DNA of 64,000 nucleotides from UBA1672 sp050633285. Its GTDB lineage: Bacteria; Pseudomonadota; Alphaproteobacteria; Micavibrionales; Micavibrionaceae. Positions 1 through 6,513 of this stretch are shown here, piece by piece; position 1 is the first letter of the stretch, and every line of letters starts with the position of its first letter. The notes beneath the pieces were generated by a model that was given only the letters and a program-made list of their open reading frames with translations, had not been told where the DNA came from and ran no database searches. The position numbers and the translations under genes are program-made. Where the stretch lies: assembly GCA_050633285.1 (NCBI GenBank), contig JBOEGG010000001.1:496001-560000 (forward strand). Direction: 5' to 3'.

Positions 1-168
1 CAAAGGGAAGAGGCTACACAAGCTTTATTGGATTCTATTACCCTCGATCAGGAATGGAATGAAGGCGCCGCGCGTCAGGAGTTGTTGAAATTATTTGAAG
101 CAATGGGGCATGCCGATCCTGTGACATTAAAGGCAAGACGCAAACTTTCCTCTCTTCTTTTTTCTTAA
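1..168 (+). CDS. C-terminal end of a thioredoxin-TPR co-chaperone (YbbN/CnoX family), partial
   Basis: Frame 1 is open from the first base to TAA at 166-168 and gives the last 55 residues of a protein whose start lies before the window. The reading contains ARQELLKLFEAMG, then DPVT and the ending RRKLSSLLFS. This is the typical end of alphaproteobacterial YbbN/CnoX proteins, which have an N-terminal thioredoxin fold followed by TPR repeats and act as redox-responsive holdase chaperones. Only the last helices are visible, so the thioredoxin active site cannot be checked. The next gene starts 18 bases downstream on the same strand, so a shared transcript with the Trm112 gene is likely, as in related genomes. 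Confidence 0.75.
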   Translation, partial: QREEATQALLDSITLDQEWNEGAARQELLKLFEAMGHADPVTLKARRKLSSLLFS

Positions 169-186
169 AAAGGGTGCAATTAAGTA

Positions 187-414
187 ATGGTTGAAGACAA
201 TAATATACAAGAAGATGGCCTGACAAAAATATGGTTGGCCGATGCAGATGCGAACGTGACCCAAGAATGTGAACGCGGTGTGACAACACAATGTATTATG
301 GCAGAGGTGCGGGGAACACGGCTACATGAAGATGCGGTCATTGATGCCCCCTCAAATGGTGCAGAAGGCGACGTTGGTATCTACCGTGTTATGTTAGATG
401 AGAATACATTATAA
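187..414 (+). CDS. Small acidic hypothetical protein
   Basis: A 75-residue acidic reading frame lies 18 bases after the YbbN-like stop and 50 bases before the Trm112 start, in the same orientation. A weak purine-rich stretch (AGGGTG) precedes the ATG. I see no known domain, signal peptide or membrane segment; composition is rich in Asp, Glu and Asn. In many alphaproteobacteria a gene with a Lon-type substrate-binding domain sits between ybbN and the Trm112 gene; this protein is far too short and dissimilar to be that. It is either a lineage-specific small protein or a chance frame in leader RNA. Confidence 0.42.
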   Translation: MVEDNNIQEDGLTKIWLADADANVTQECERGVTTQCIMAEVRGTRLHEDAVIDAPSNGAEGDVGIYRVMLDENTL

Positions 415-464
415 GAGTACTCTCGCGATTTTGTTTTGAAATGAAGATTAGTGTAGGATGAATT

Positions 465-647
465 ATGGTTGTTGAAATAGATCCAAAATTATTGGAAATC
501 CTTGTATGCCCTGTAACAAAGTCACCGTTGACGTATGATAAAAAGGCGCAAGAGTTAATTTCAGAACAAGCAAAGCTAGCATATCCGATCCGTGATGGTA
601 TTCCGATCATGTTGGTTGATGAAGCGCGTAAATTGGAACAAGCGTAA
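465..647 (+). CDS. Trm112 family protein
   Basis: This 60-residue protein matches the short bacterial Trm112 (YcaR-type) pattern: an N-terminal LLEILVCPVTKSPL segment, a middle part reporting a small beta fold (ELISEQAKLAYPIRDG) and the closing IPIMLVDEAR motif. In eukaryotes and archaea Trm112 is a zinc-binding activator of methyltransferases. Here only one Cys remains in the first knuckle (CPVT instead of CPxC), so zinc binding is probably lost, as in many bacterial members. Its bacterial role is not settled. It lies in a co-directional run after the YbbN-like gene and 12 bases before the next small gene, which suggests one operon. Confidence 0.85.
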   Translation: MVVEIDPKLLEILVCPVTKSPLTYDKKAQELISEQAKLAYPIRDGIPIMLVDEARKLEQA

Positions 648-659
648 AGGACGTAAAAG

Positions 660-911
660 ATGAGCGTTAAAGACGTAGGACTTGGCGGTACAGTATGGAT
701 AAGGGCAGCGCAGGAAAAAAAGCCTGCTGTTCCTAAGCCTGCTAAAACTGAGGCTGGCAATAAAAAGCCGGGTTCAGATGATCCTTCGCGTGAGACGAGC
801 GACTATTCTGAAGAAAAACAAGCCGAAGCACACACATATCGTTTTGATAAAGATGGTGCGCAGCCTGATGAGCCTGAGAATATAGGCTCAAACATTGACT
901 TAGACATATAA
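660..911 (+). CDS. Hypothetical charged, probably disordered protein
   Basis: An 83-residue frame starts 12 bases after the Trm112 stop, with a purine-rich AAAGGA stretch before the ATG. The protein is low complexity, rich in Lys, Glu, Pro and Asp, and has no recognisable domain or membrane segment, so most of it is probably unstructured. It lacks the GPEPTRYGDWE signature that would make it a DUF1674/SDHAF4 assembly factor. Its position at the end of the ybbN-Trm112 run, directly before the leucine leader region, suggests it is the last gene of that operon. Function unknown. Confidence 0.5.
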   Translation: MSVKDVGLGGTVWIRAAQEKKPAVPKPAKTEAGNKKPGSDDPSRETSDYSEEKQAEAHTYRFDKDGAQPDEPENIGSNIDLDI

Positions 912-930
912 AATACGTTAGAAAGATTTT

Positions 931-990
931 ATGAACACGAAGCCAATGAACACATTACTGCTTCTAAACATTCTCCTTATACACCCCTGA
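931..990 (+). CDS. leuL: Leucine-rich leader peptide upstream of leuA (attenuation peptide)
   Basis: An ATG at 931 with a purine-rich GAAAG seven bases upstream opens a 19-codon frame reading MNTKPMNTLLLLNILLIHP, stop TGA at 988-990. It has four consecutive Leu codons (TTA CTG CTT CTA) and two more (CTC CTT), plus two Ile. The next gene is leuA, and the stop lies inside the first strand of a long hairpin. This is the layout of classical ribosome-mediated attenuation: low charged Leu-tRNA stalls the ribosome on the Leu run and changes the fold of the downstream RNA. The peptide itself probably has no other role. Sequence evidence is strong; the regulatory mechanism is inferred. Confidence 0.78.
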   Translation: MNTKPMNTLLLLNILLIHP

Positions 991-1030
991 GCGGTGTATG
1001 AGGCATTTTATATGCCTGCGCTACAGGGGT
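983..1030 (+). promoter_or_regulatory. Leader RNA hairpin of the leuA attenuator
   Basis: CCCCTGAGCG (984-993) pairs with CGCT-A-CAGGGG (1019-1029), leaving one bulged A at 1023; A983 can also pair with T1030. Inside lies a second stem, AGGCAT (1001-1006) with ATGCCT (1012-1017), closed by a five-base loop. The stop codon of the leader peptide occupies 988-990 in the outer stem, so ribosome position can decide whether the stem forms. Only three T follow the stem, so it is a weak intrinsic terminator by itself. It could instead be the anti-antiterminator, or act through Rho or on leuA translation. A small CGCTTAAGCG palindrome follows at 1085-1094. Confidence 0.65.
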
Positions 1031-1115
1031 TTCATAATTATCCAAACATTGAAAAATATAGTCGCATAAGTTAGAAAATCTGTGCGCTTAAGCGAATAAA
1101 TAAGGAATTTTGGCC

Positions 1116-2693
1116 ATGAGTAGAGCCTACGATATTGTAAAGAACGATCCAAACCGCGTTATCATTTTTGATACGACCCTAAGAGATGGGGAGCAGTCCC
1201 CCGGTTGCGCCATGAATTTGGAACAAAAGCTTAAAATGGCGAGTATTCTGGATGAGCTTGGTGTTGATGTGATTGAGGCTGGCTTTCCTGTGGCATCCCC
1301 CGGCGATTTTGAGGCGGTAAACGAAATTGCAAAGCTTGTTAAGAACGCGACTGTTTGTGGTTTGTCGCGTGCGAAAAAGGGTGACATTGAGGCATCTGGT
1401 GAGGCAATAAAGCCGGCAGAGTCAAAACGTATCCATACCTTTATCTCAACCTCTCCATTACATATGAAGTATAAGCTTCAAATGTCTCCTGAAGATGTCC
1501 TTGAATCAGTTAAGGAAAGCGTCACATTTGCCCGTAATTTCACTGATGATGTGGAATGGAGTGCAGAGGACGGATCGCGTACAGAGGATGATTTTTTGTG
1601 CTTGTGTGTAGAAGCTGCGATTAATGCAGGCGCACGCACGATCAATTTCCCTGATACGGTTGGTTATGCTTTACCTGATGAATTTGCGGCAAAAATCGCA
1701 ATGATGATGGAACGTGTACCGAATATCGATCAGGCGATCATCTCAACCCACTGCCATAATGATCTCGGCGTTGCGGTTGCGAACTCTTTGGCAGGCGTCA
1801 CGGCAGGGGCACGTCAGATTGAATGTACGGTTAACGGTATTGGTGAGCGTGCAGGAAATGCGGCGCTTGAAGAGGTGATTATGGCCTTGCGTACACGCGC
1901 AGACTTGATGCCCTACACAAATAATATTGAAACAACCAATATTACCAAGGCGTCCCGTACCTTGTCTGGTATTACAGGGTTTTCTGTTCAGCCAAACAAA
2001 GCCATTGTCGGTGCGAATGCGTTTGCTCATGCAAGTGGTATTCATCAGGATGGTATGCTTAAAAATGCGAACACGTATGAGATCATGACTCCCGAAAGTG
2101 TAGGCTTGAGCGAAAGTAAATTGGTGATGAGCAAGCACTCAGGCCGTCATGCTTTTCGTGAGAAGTTGAAGGAGTTGGGCTTTGAACTGGGTGATAACGC
2201 TCTTAACGATGCATTTGCACGTTTTAAAAACTTGGCTGATCGTAAAAAAGAAGTCTATGAAGACGATTTAATCGCGCTTGTCGAGGATGAAATCGTGAGT
2301 GAAAATGATAGTATCCAATTTGTATCCTTACAGGTACAAGCAGGAACATCAGGTCCACAAACCGCAGATCTGTGTTTAAGTATTGATGGTGAAGAAAAAT
2401 GCGCAAAGGTCGAAGGAAACGGCCCTGTCGATGCGATATTTAAGGCAATCCGTGAAATTCAAGCACATCCGGACGCGTCTTTGCAGCTCTATCAGGTGCA
2501 TGCCGTCACAGGCGGAACAGACGCGCAAGCCGAGGTAACAGTACGTTTAGAGGAAAATGGCAAGACCATTAACGGATCAGGGGCGGACGCAGATACGTTG
2601 GTCGCGAGTGCACGTGCTTATGTTCATGCGTTGAATAAGCTGCTAGCCAAGCGCGATACCTTTAATCCGCAAACAGGCGATATCGCGGTGTAA
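1116..2693 (+). CDS. leuA: 2-isopropylmalate synthase
   Basis: This enzyme condenses acetyl-CoA with 2-oxoisovalerate, the first committed step of leucine synthesis. The start at ATG 1116 has TAAGGAA eight bases upstream; an in-frame TTG at 1110 would add only two residues and is less likely. The protein has 525 residues, the usual length of the long bacterial form. The N-terminal HMGL-like TIM barrel carries DTTLRDGEQSPG and the metal-binding STHCHNDLG, followed by NGIGERAGN. The C-terminal 130 or so residues (from about 390) match the LeuA allosteric domain that binds leucine. The leader peptide and hairpin at 931-1030 suggest transcriptional control by leucine as well as feedback inhibition. 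Confidence 0.97.
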   Translation: MSRAYDIVKNDPNRVIIFDTTLRDGEQSPGCAMNLEQKLKMASILDELGVDVIEAGFPVASPGDFEAVNEIAKLVKNATVCGLSRAKKGDIEASGEAIKPAESKRIHTFISTSPLHMKYKLQMSPEDVLESVKESVTFARNFTDDVEWSAEDGSRTEDDFLCLCVEAAINAGARTINFPDTVGYALPDEFAAKIAMMMERVPNIDQAIISTHCHNDLGVAVANSLAGVTAGARQIECTVNGIGERAGNAALEEVIMALRTRADLMPYTNNIETTNITKASRTLSGITGFSVQPNKAIVGANAFAHASGIHQDGMLKNANTYEIMTPESVGLSESKLVMSKHSGRHAFREKLKELGFELGDNALNDAFARFKNLADRKKEVYEDDLIALVEDEIVSENDSIQFVSLQVQAGTSGPQTADLCLSIDGEEKCAKVEGNGPVDAIFKAIREIQAHPDASLQLYQVHAVTGGTDAQAEVTVRLEENGKTINGSGADADTLVASARAYVHALNKLLAKRDTFNPQTGDIAV

Positions 2694-2703
2694 AGGAGAA
2701 AAA

Positions 2704-2922
2704 ATGTTCCAGATTGGAGACAAGGTAATTGTTTCTAAAGACGGTGGTTGGAAAAATGATTGTTCAGGTGTTATTTGTAGTGCACCTGAGCCAATAGACA
2801 CGTTGAAAGGGCCTGAGAATTTTTACTGGGTTAGGTTTGATCAACCAGAGCAAGATGTAAATGGGGATGATGAATATATAAAGGCACAAGTTTTAAGTTG
2901 CTATATTTATGTATATAATTGA
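2704..2922 (+). CDS. Small hypothetical protein, SH3-like fold possible
   Basis: A 72-residue frame begins 10 bases after leuA with a strong AGGAGA ribosome site, so it is very likely translated from the leuA transcript. The start FQIGDKVIVSKDGGW and the later FYWVRFDQPEQD resemble small beta-barrel proteins in which GDKV and WVRFD strands form an SH3-like fold, but I cannot name a family. Its last 16 bases overlap the end of the convergent uracil-DNA glycosylase gene. No link to leucine synthesis can be seen beyond the position. Confidence 0.6.
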   Translation: MFQIGDKVIVSKDGGWKNDCSGVICSAPEPIDTLKGPENFYWVRFDQPEQDVNGDDEYIKAQVLSCYIYVYN

Positions 2923-3539
2923 ATACTCTCAAACACATCCTCAAACATTTCCGTCGTTAAGCGCCCTGTATTGGTGTTATAGCGAGAGCAGTGATAGCTA
3001 TCTATCAGGATAAGGCCATCGCCCAAATCGTGGCGTGCATTATGCGCAAATTTAAAGGCAGATTGTTTGTGTCCTGTGGCTTTTAGAACGGCATTGTGGG
3101 AAACAAGGCCGAGGCTTAACAGGATTTTGAGGTTCGGCATAGTTGCCATCTCGGTTTTTAGAAATTGTAAGCAGGTATTAATCTCATCTCCGGTAACTTT
3201 ATTCTGTGGCGGAACACATTTAACCGCATTTGTGATACGCGCATTGATAAGCTCTAATCCATCATCTTTATGTGCTTTATATTCACCTGTGGCATACCCG
3301 AATTTAAGCAATGTACCGTAAAGTAAATCACCGGCATAATCGCCGGTAAATGGTCGGCCTGAGAAATTCGCCCCTTTCAATCCGGGGGCAAGTCCGACAA
3401 CAAGTAATGCTGCATCTTGCGGGCCAAAGGATGGCACGGGCGCATTATATTTATCAGGAAACTTTACGCGGTTCTCATCGATAAAGGATTTGAGCCGTGG
3501 GCACAAAGAGCAGTCAAGTTCTGGAAGTAATTCAAACAT
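2907..3539 (-). CDS. Uracil-DNA glycosylase, family 5 (UDGb type)
   Basis: The protein removes uracil and related deaminated bases from DNA at the start of base excision repair. It has 210 residues, with the family motif GLAPGLKGANFSGRPFTG followed by DYAGDLLY, the NAVKCVPPQNKV segment, and the C-terminal SYHCSRYNTNTGRLT. Cysteines at the N-terminus (CSLCPR), in VKCVPP and in the later INTCLQF segment can form the 4Fe-4S cluster of families 4 and 5. Motif 1 has the GLAPG form with no acidic catalytic residue, which is characteristic of family 5. It is encoded against leuA and lies 40 bases after the NYN-domain gene, so these two may be cotranscribed. Confidence 0.9.
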   Translation of the reverse strand: MFELLPELDCSLCPRLKSFIDENRVKFPDKYNAPVPSFGPQDAALLVVGLAPGLKGANFSGRPFTGDYAGDLLYGTLLKFGYATGEYKAHKDDGLELINARITNAVKCVPPQNKVTGDEINTCLQFLKTEMATMPNLKILLSLGLVSHNAVLKATGHKQSAFKFAHNARHDLGDGLILIDSYHCSRYNTNTGRLTTEMFEDVFESIQLYT

Positions 3540-3579
3540 GGTGTGATGATGGCAAAAACTGTCTGTTCGTCAAGCGATT

Positions 3580-4221
3580 TTAGCTTGCCTTACGATTTTC
3601 CACCATATCTTCATCCTCGATCTCGTCATCAAAGTCATCTTGCTCATCTTCTGCAAAATAGGCATCACGCTGAATATGTGGTGCAAGTTCGTTTAAATCT
3701 AGGAAGTGATCTGCTTGACGACGTAAATCATCGGATACCATAGGAGGGGTGGACTTTAATGTACTGACAACAGTAACGCGAACACCTTTGCGCTGTACTG
3801 CTTCTAATAAACGGCGGAAATCTCCGTCTCCTGAAAATAATATAATATGGTCAACATTATCGGCCATTTCCATCATATCAATGGCAAGCTCGATATCCAT
3901 ATTGCCTTTTATACGTTTACGTCCTTGCCCGTCTGTAAATTCTTTGGTCGGCTTTGTGACCATGGAATAGCCATTGTAATCCAACCAATCAACAAGCGGG
4001 CGGATCGGAGAGTATTCCTGATCTTCAATCAGTGCGGTATAATAAAAAGCGCGCACGAGACGTCCGTGTCTGGCGATACACTCAAGTAAGAGTTTATAAT
4101 CAATATCAAAATCAAGTGCACGAGCTGCCGAGTATAGGTTAGAGCCGTCAATAAAGATGGCAACTTTTTCTTCTGTGTAAAACGGGGTACTTTTGATCAT
4201 GTTGAGTGCGTCGCGCGGCAT
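3580..4221 (-). CDS. NYN domain protein (LabA/DUF88 family), probable RNase
   Basis: The 213-residue protein carries a PIN-like NYN fold at about residues 18-175. Visible elements are VAIFIDGSNLY, the conserved KGNMDIELAIDMM acidic motif, ILFSGDGDFRRLLEA and GVRVTVVST. These supply the four Asp residues expected of the metal-dependent nuclease site. The last 40 residues are very acidic (DEQDDFDDEIEDED) and probably unstructured. Proteins of this LabA-type family are common in alphaproteobacteria; their RNA targets are mostly unknown. A Met at position 8 is an alternative start just before the conserved core. The neighbours are a DNA glycosylase downstream and divergent rpoZ upstream. Confidence 0.88.
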   Translation of the reverse strand: MPRDALNMIKSTPFYTEEKVAIFIDGSNLYSAARALDFDIDYKLLLECIARHGRLVRAFYYTALIEDQEYSPIRPLVDWLDYNGYSMVTKPTKEFTDGQGRKRIKGNMDIELAIDMMEMADNVDHIILFSGDGDFRRLLEAVQRKGVRVTVVSTLKSTPPMVSDDLRRQADHFLDLNELAPHIQRDAYFAEDEQDDFDDEIEDEDMVENRKAS

Positions 4222-4397
4222 GGTGTAATCCTAGGTATACTTGAGTATGTTTCGGGAGTAATATATCGATTATTTGATCTATGTAAAATATAATATTAGA
4301 TTTATTTGATATATACGCATGATAACCTCGGAAAGCAACATGAGTTTTATTATGCAAGCGATTTTTTTATGATGCAGCGCCCAATTCCATTATGTCC

Positions 4398-4426
4398 TTG
4401 CATTTCTTATTCTTTGGCACTATAAA
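4398..4426 (+). promoter_or_regulatory. Probable sigma-70-type promoter of rpoZ
   Basis: TTGCAT at 4398-4403 and TATAAA at 4421-4426 are separated by 17 bases, the optimal spacing, and lie 46 bases before the rpoZ start. The -10 box matches the consensus in five of six positions and the -35 in four of six. Confidence 0.55.
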
Positions 4427-4471
4427 CGCAAATATTCAGAAATTGTATCATTTGAAAATAAAGGCATTAAT

Positions 4472-4876
4472 ATGGCACGCGTTACAGTAGAAGATTGTAT
4501 TGATAAAGTTCAAAACCGTTTCGAACTTGTGATGGTAGCAGCGCAACGCGCACGCAAAATTGGCTCCGGTGCGGCAATCACCGTTGAGCGTGATAATGAT
4601 AAAAAGACAGTTATTTCTTTACGTGAAATCGCAGGTGAAACTGTTGAAGTGCCTGTACTGAAAGAAGAAATGATCAATAGTTACCAACGTTTCCTTCCTC
4701 ATGATGCAGAAGATGATGCAATTGATCTTATGGATGGTGAAAAGGAATGGGGCGAAATTTCCGAAGGTGCACCGGCAGAGGGTATCTATGCAGAGGAAGA
4801 AGCTGGTTCTTCTTCTGATGAGAAATCAACGAGTTCTACTGAAGAGCCTTCTTTAGGCGATATCGCAGGCGTTTAA
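4472..4876 (+). CDS. rpoZ: DNA-directed RNA polymerase omega subunit
   Basis: The first 60 residues (MARVTVEDCIDKV, NRFELVMVAAQRARKI and ALREIA-like SLREIAG) are the standard omega core, which helps assemble the beta-prime subunit and, in proteobacteria, forms part of a ppGpp site through the MAR motif. The protein has 134 residues, longer than E. coli omega (91), with a typical alphaproteobacterial acidic, Ser-rich tail. In this class rpoZ normally stands directly before rsh; here an arsR-permease cassette separates them. A strong terminator follows the gene. Confidence 0.96.
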   Translation: MARVTVEDCIDKVQNRFELVMVAAQRARKIGSGAAITVERDNDKKTVISLREIAGETVEVPVLKEEMINSYQRFLPHDAEDDAIDLMDGEKEWGEISEGAPAEGIYAEEEAGSSSDEKSTSSTEEPSLGDIAGV

Positions 4877-4915
4877 GACCTGTAGAATTATCATTAAAAA
4901 ATACGTTTTGAAAAT

Positions 4916-4940
4916 GCCGGGAATTTTTCCGGCTTTTTTT
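4916..4940 (+). terminator. Rho-independent terminator of rpoZ
   Basis: GCCGG at 4916-4920 pairs with CCGGC at 4929-4933 around an AT-rich loop and is followed by seven T. It separates rpoZ from the arsR cassette, so rsh is no longer read through from rpoZ in the usual way. Confidence 0.85.
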
Positions 4941-5002
4941 ATGGGCGAATCTTATCTGGCTTGCATTTCACTTCTAAATGGGAGAGTGCGCTAAAAATGT
5001 CT

Positions 5003-5039
5003 TTGACAAATTATATATTTCCATTATTCTAGAAATATA
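5003..5039 (+). promoter_or_regulatory. Promoter with overlapping palindromic operator of the arsR-permease operon
   Basis: A consensus TTGACA (5003-5008) is followed after 16 bases by TATTCT (5025-5030). A perfect inverted repeat, TATATTTC (5014-5021) and GAAATATA (5032-5039), covers the spacer and the -10 box. A repressor bound there would block polymerase. The ArsR-type regulator begins 28 bases downstream, so autorepression released by the inducing ion or ligand is the natural reading. Confidence 0.65.
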
Positions 5040-5067
5040 GACACATTAAAATTAAATGAGGTAAGGT

Positions 5068-5424
5068 ATGGATATTCAAAATGCGCTTATAGCATTTGAT
5101 GCGCTATCGCAGGAAACGCGATTGAGGGCATTTAGTACATTGGTAACGGCTGGATCAGCAGGATTACCTGCGGGTGCATTGAGTGAGGCATTGGGTACAC
5201 CGCATAATACGATGTCTTTTCACCTTAATCATTTGTCAAATGCGGGCATAGTGACCTCACGGCGTGAGGGGCGTTCCATTATTTATACGGCTAATTTTGA
5301 AATGATGCGTGATCTTATTGGTTTTATGGTCAAGGATTGTTGCAATGTTGAATTTGCAAGTATCCGTAAAGATGAAGAAAGATGTTGCTCTATCATTGAA
5401 TTGAAAGAGGGCGAGGCTACATAA
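5068..5424 (+). CDS. ArsR family winged-helix regulator
   Basis: The 118-residue protein has the ArsR fold: SQETRLRAFSTLV at residues 14-26, the recognition region HNTMSFHLNHLSNAGIV at 46-62, and a wing with SRREGRSIIYTA. Two Cys pairs near the C-terminus (91-92 and 106-107) are candidate ligands for arsenite or another thiophilic ion; they are not in the classical ELCVCDL position of ArsR. Its stop overlaps the permease start by one base, so the pair is translationally coupled. The palindrome over the promoter at 5014-5039 is its likely operator. AAGG-type ribosome site precedes the start. Confidence 0.92.
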   Translation: MDIQNALIAFDALSQETRLRAFSTLVTAGSAGLPAGALSEALGTPHNTMSFHLNHLSNAGIVTSRREGRSIIYTANFEMMRDLIGFMVKDCCNVEFASIRKDEERCCSIIELKEGEAT

Positions 5425-6395
5425 TGTTGAATATTATATCAAATTTCGTATCAAGTCCTGAGACGCAAATTATGCTATGGAATAGTGCGCAAATGTTCGT
5501 GCACCTCTTTCTCGAATTAACCATCCTCTTTCTTGTGATCAGCTATATCGTAGCGCTAATAAATCAAAAACTACCCAAGGATCAAATTCAAAAATTGTTA
5601 GGGGCACGTAAAGGACGCGGTTATTTCATGGCTGCCGGTCTGGGGGCAATTACACCATTTTGCAGTTGTTCGACAATTCCTATGTTAGTTGGTCTGTTAA
5701 AGGCGCGTGCAGGGTTTGGCCCGACTATGACGTTTTTATTTACGTCTCCGCTTTTAAATCCAATTGTGATAGCGCTTTTTATACCCGTCTTGGGAGCACA
5801 GGTGACGTTATGGTATGCAGTCCTCGCACTTGTAACATCTATTGTCGCGGGTGCTACATTAGAGTATTTGGGTTTTGATCGTTTTATTAAGAAAGAATTG
5901 TTGGGAGAAAAGCCGTCGACATGTCAGAGTTCTTGTGGCACTGAAACAGAAACGGCCTGTAGCAGCCAAGAAAAAAACGAGGTATCAATATGGCGTAAAG
6001 CATGGCAAGAAAGCTGGTCATTGTTTCTACCTATGTTGCCTTATATGACTATTGCAATGTTGATTGGTGCTTTTGTGCATGGGTTTGTACCGGCAGATTT
6101 TTTCACAGATATCGCGAGTTCTGATAACCCACTTGCCGTACCTGCTGCGGCGTTGGTTGGAATTCCCCTTTATATACGTGTAACTGCTTTATTACCTCTT
6201 GTGAGCTCATTCATGGCCAAAGGTGTAAGTATCGGCGCGATTATAGCATTGATTATCGGGAGTGGTGGTGCAAGCATACCTGAAGTTATCTTATTGAGAC
6301 GTTTATTCTACTGGCCTTTGTTAGCGTCCTTCCTTGGTGTTATCTTCAGTATGGCTATCCTCGGTGGCTTTGCGTTTAACCACTTTTTTTCTTGA
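5424..6395 (+). CDS. Permease of the YraQ/ArsP (DUF318) family
   Basis: This 323-residue integral membrane protein has about eight hydrophobic segments in two halves, with a cytoplasmic Cys-rich loop at about 165-190 (STCQSSCGTETETACSSQ). The conserved TPFCSCSTIPM motif follows the second helix, and GGASIPEV lies in the second half. The Cys motif is the mark of the ArsP_1/YraQ permeases, some of which export organoarsenicals or methylarsenite. Coupling to an ArsR regulator supports a metalloid or thiol-related efflux role; the substrate is not determined. The Cys-rich loop may serve to collect the substrate. The cassette interrupts the conserved rpoZ-rsh order. Confidence 0.88.
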   Translation: MLNIISNFVSSPETQIMLWNSAQMFVHLFLELTILFLVISYIVALINQKLPKDQIQKLLGARKGRGYFMAAGLGAITPFCSCSTIPMLVGLLKARAGFGPTMTFLFTSPLLNPIVIALFIPVLGAQVTLWYAVLALVTSIVAGATLEYLGFDRFIKKELLGEKPSTCQSSCGTETETACSSQEKNEVSIWRKAWQESWSLFLPMLPYMTIAMLIGAFVHGFVPADFFTDIASSDNPLAVPAAALVGIPLYIRVTALLPLVSSFMAKGVSIGAIIALIIGSGGASIPEVILLRRLFYWPLLASFLGVIFSMAILGGFAFNHFFS

Positions 6396-6513
6396 GAGGG
6401 ACACGTCCGAAAAAAGACTGATTGTTGTTAATTAAAAATCAATTGGTTACCCCGGATAAACATGTTAGCTTTAAAGAAAATGATGCAATGCAACGGGTGA
6501 ATGACAGGCGCAT

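Noticed and set aside
389..760. 123-residue frame on the minus strand over the Trm112 gene
   Set aside because: It lies antisense to Trm112 and the following charged protein, with no ribosome site or family match.
660..911. DUF1674/SDHAF4 succinate dehydrogenase assembly factor
   Set aside because: The GPEPTRYGDWE-type signature is absent from this charged protein.
1110..1115. TTG at 1110 as leuA start
   Set aside because: ATG 1116 has better spacing to the TAAGGAA ribosome site, and the added two residues are not conserved.
1743..2138. 131-residue minus-strand frame inside leuA
   Set aside because: Antisense to a fully conserved leuA region; codon pattern follows leuA.
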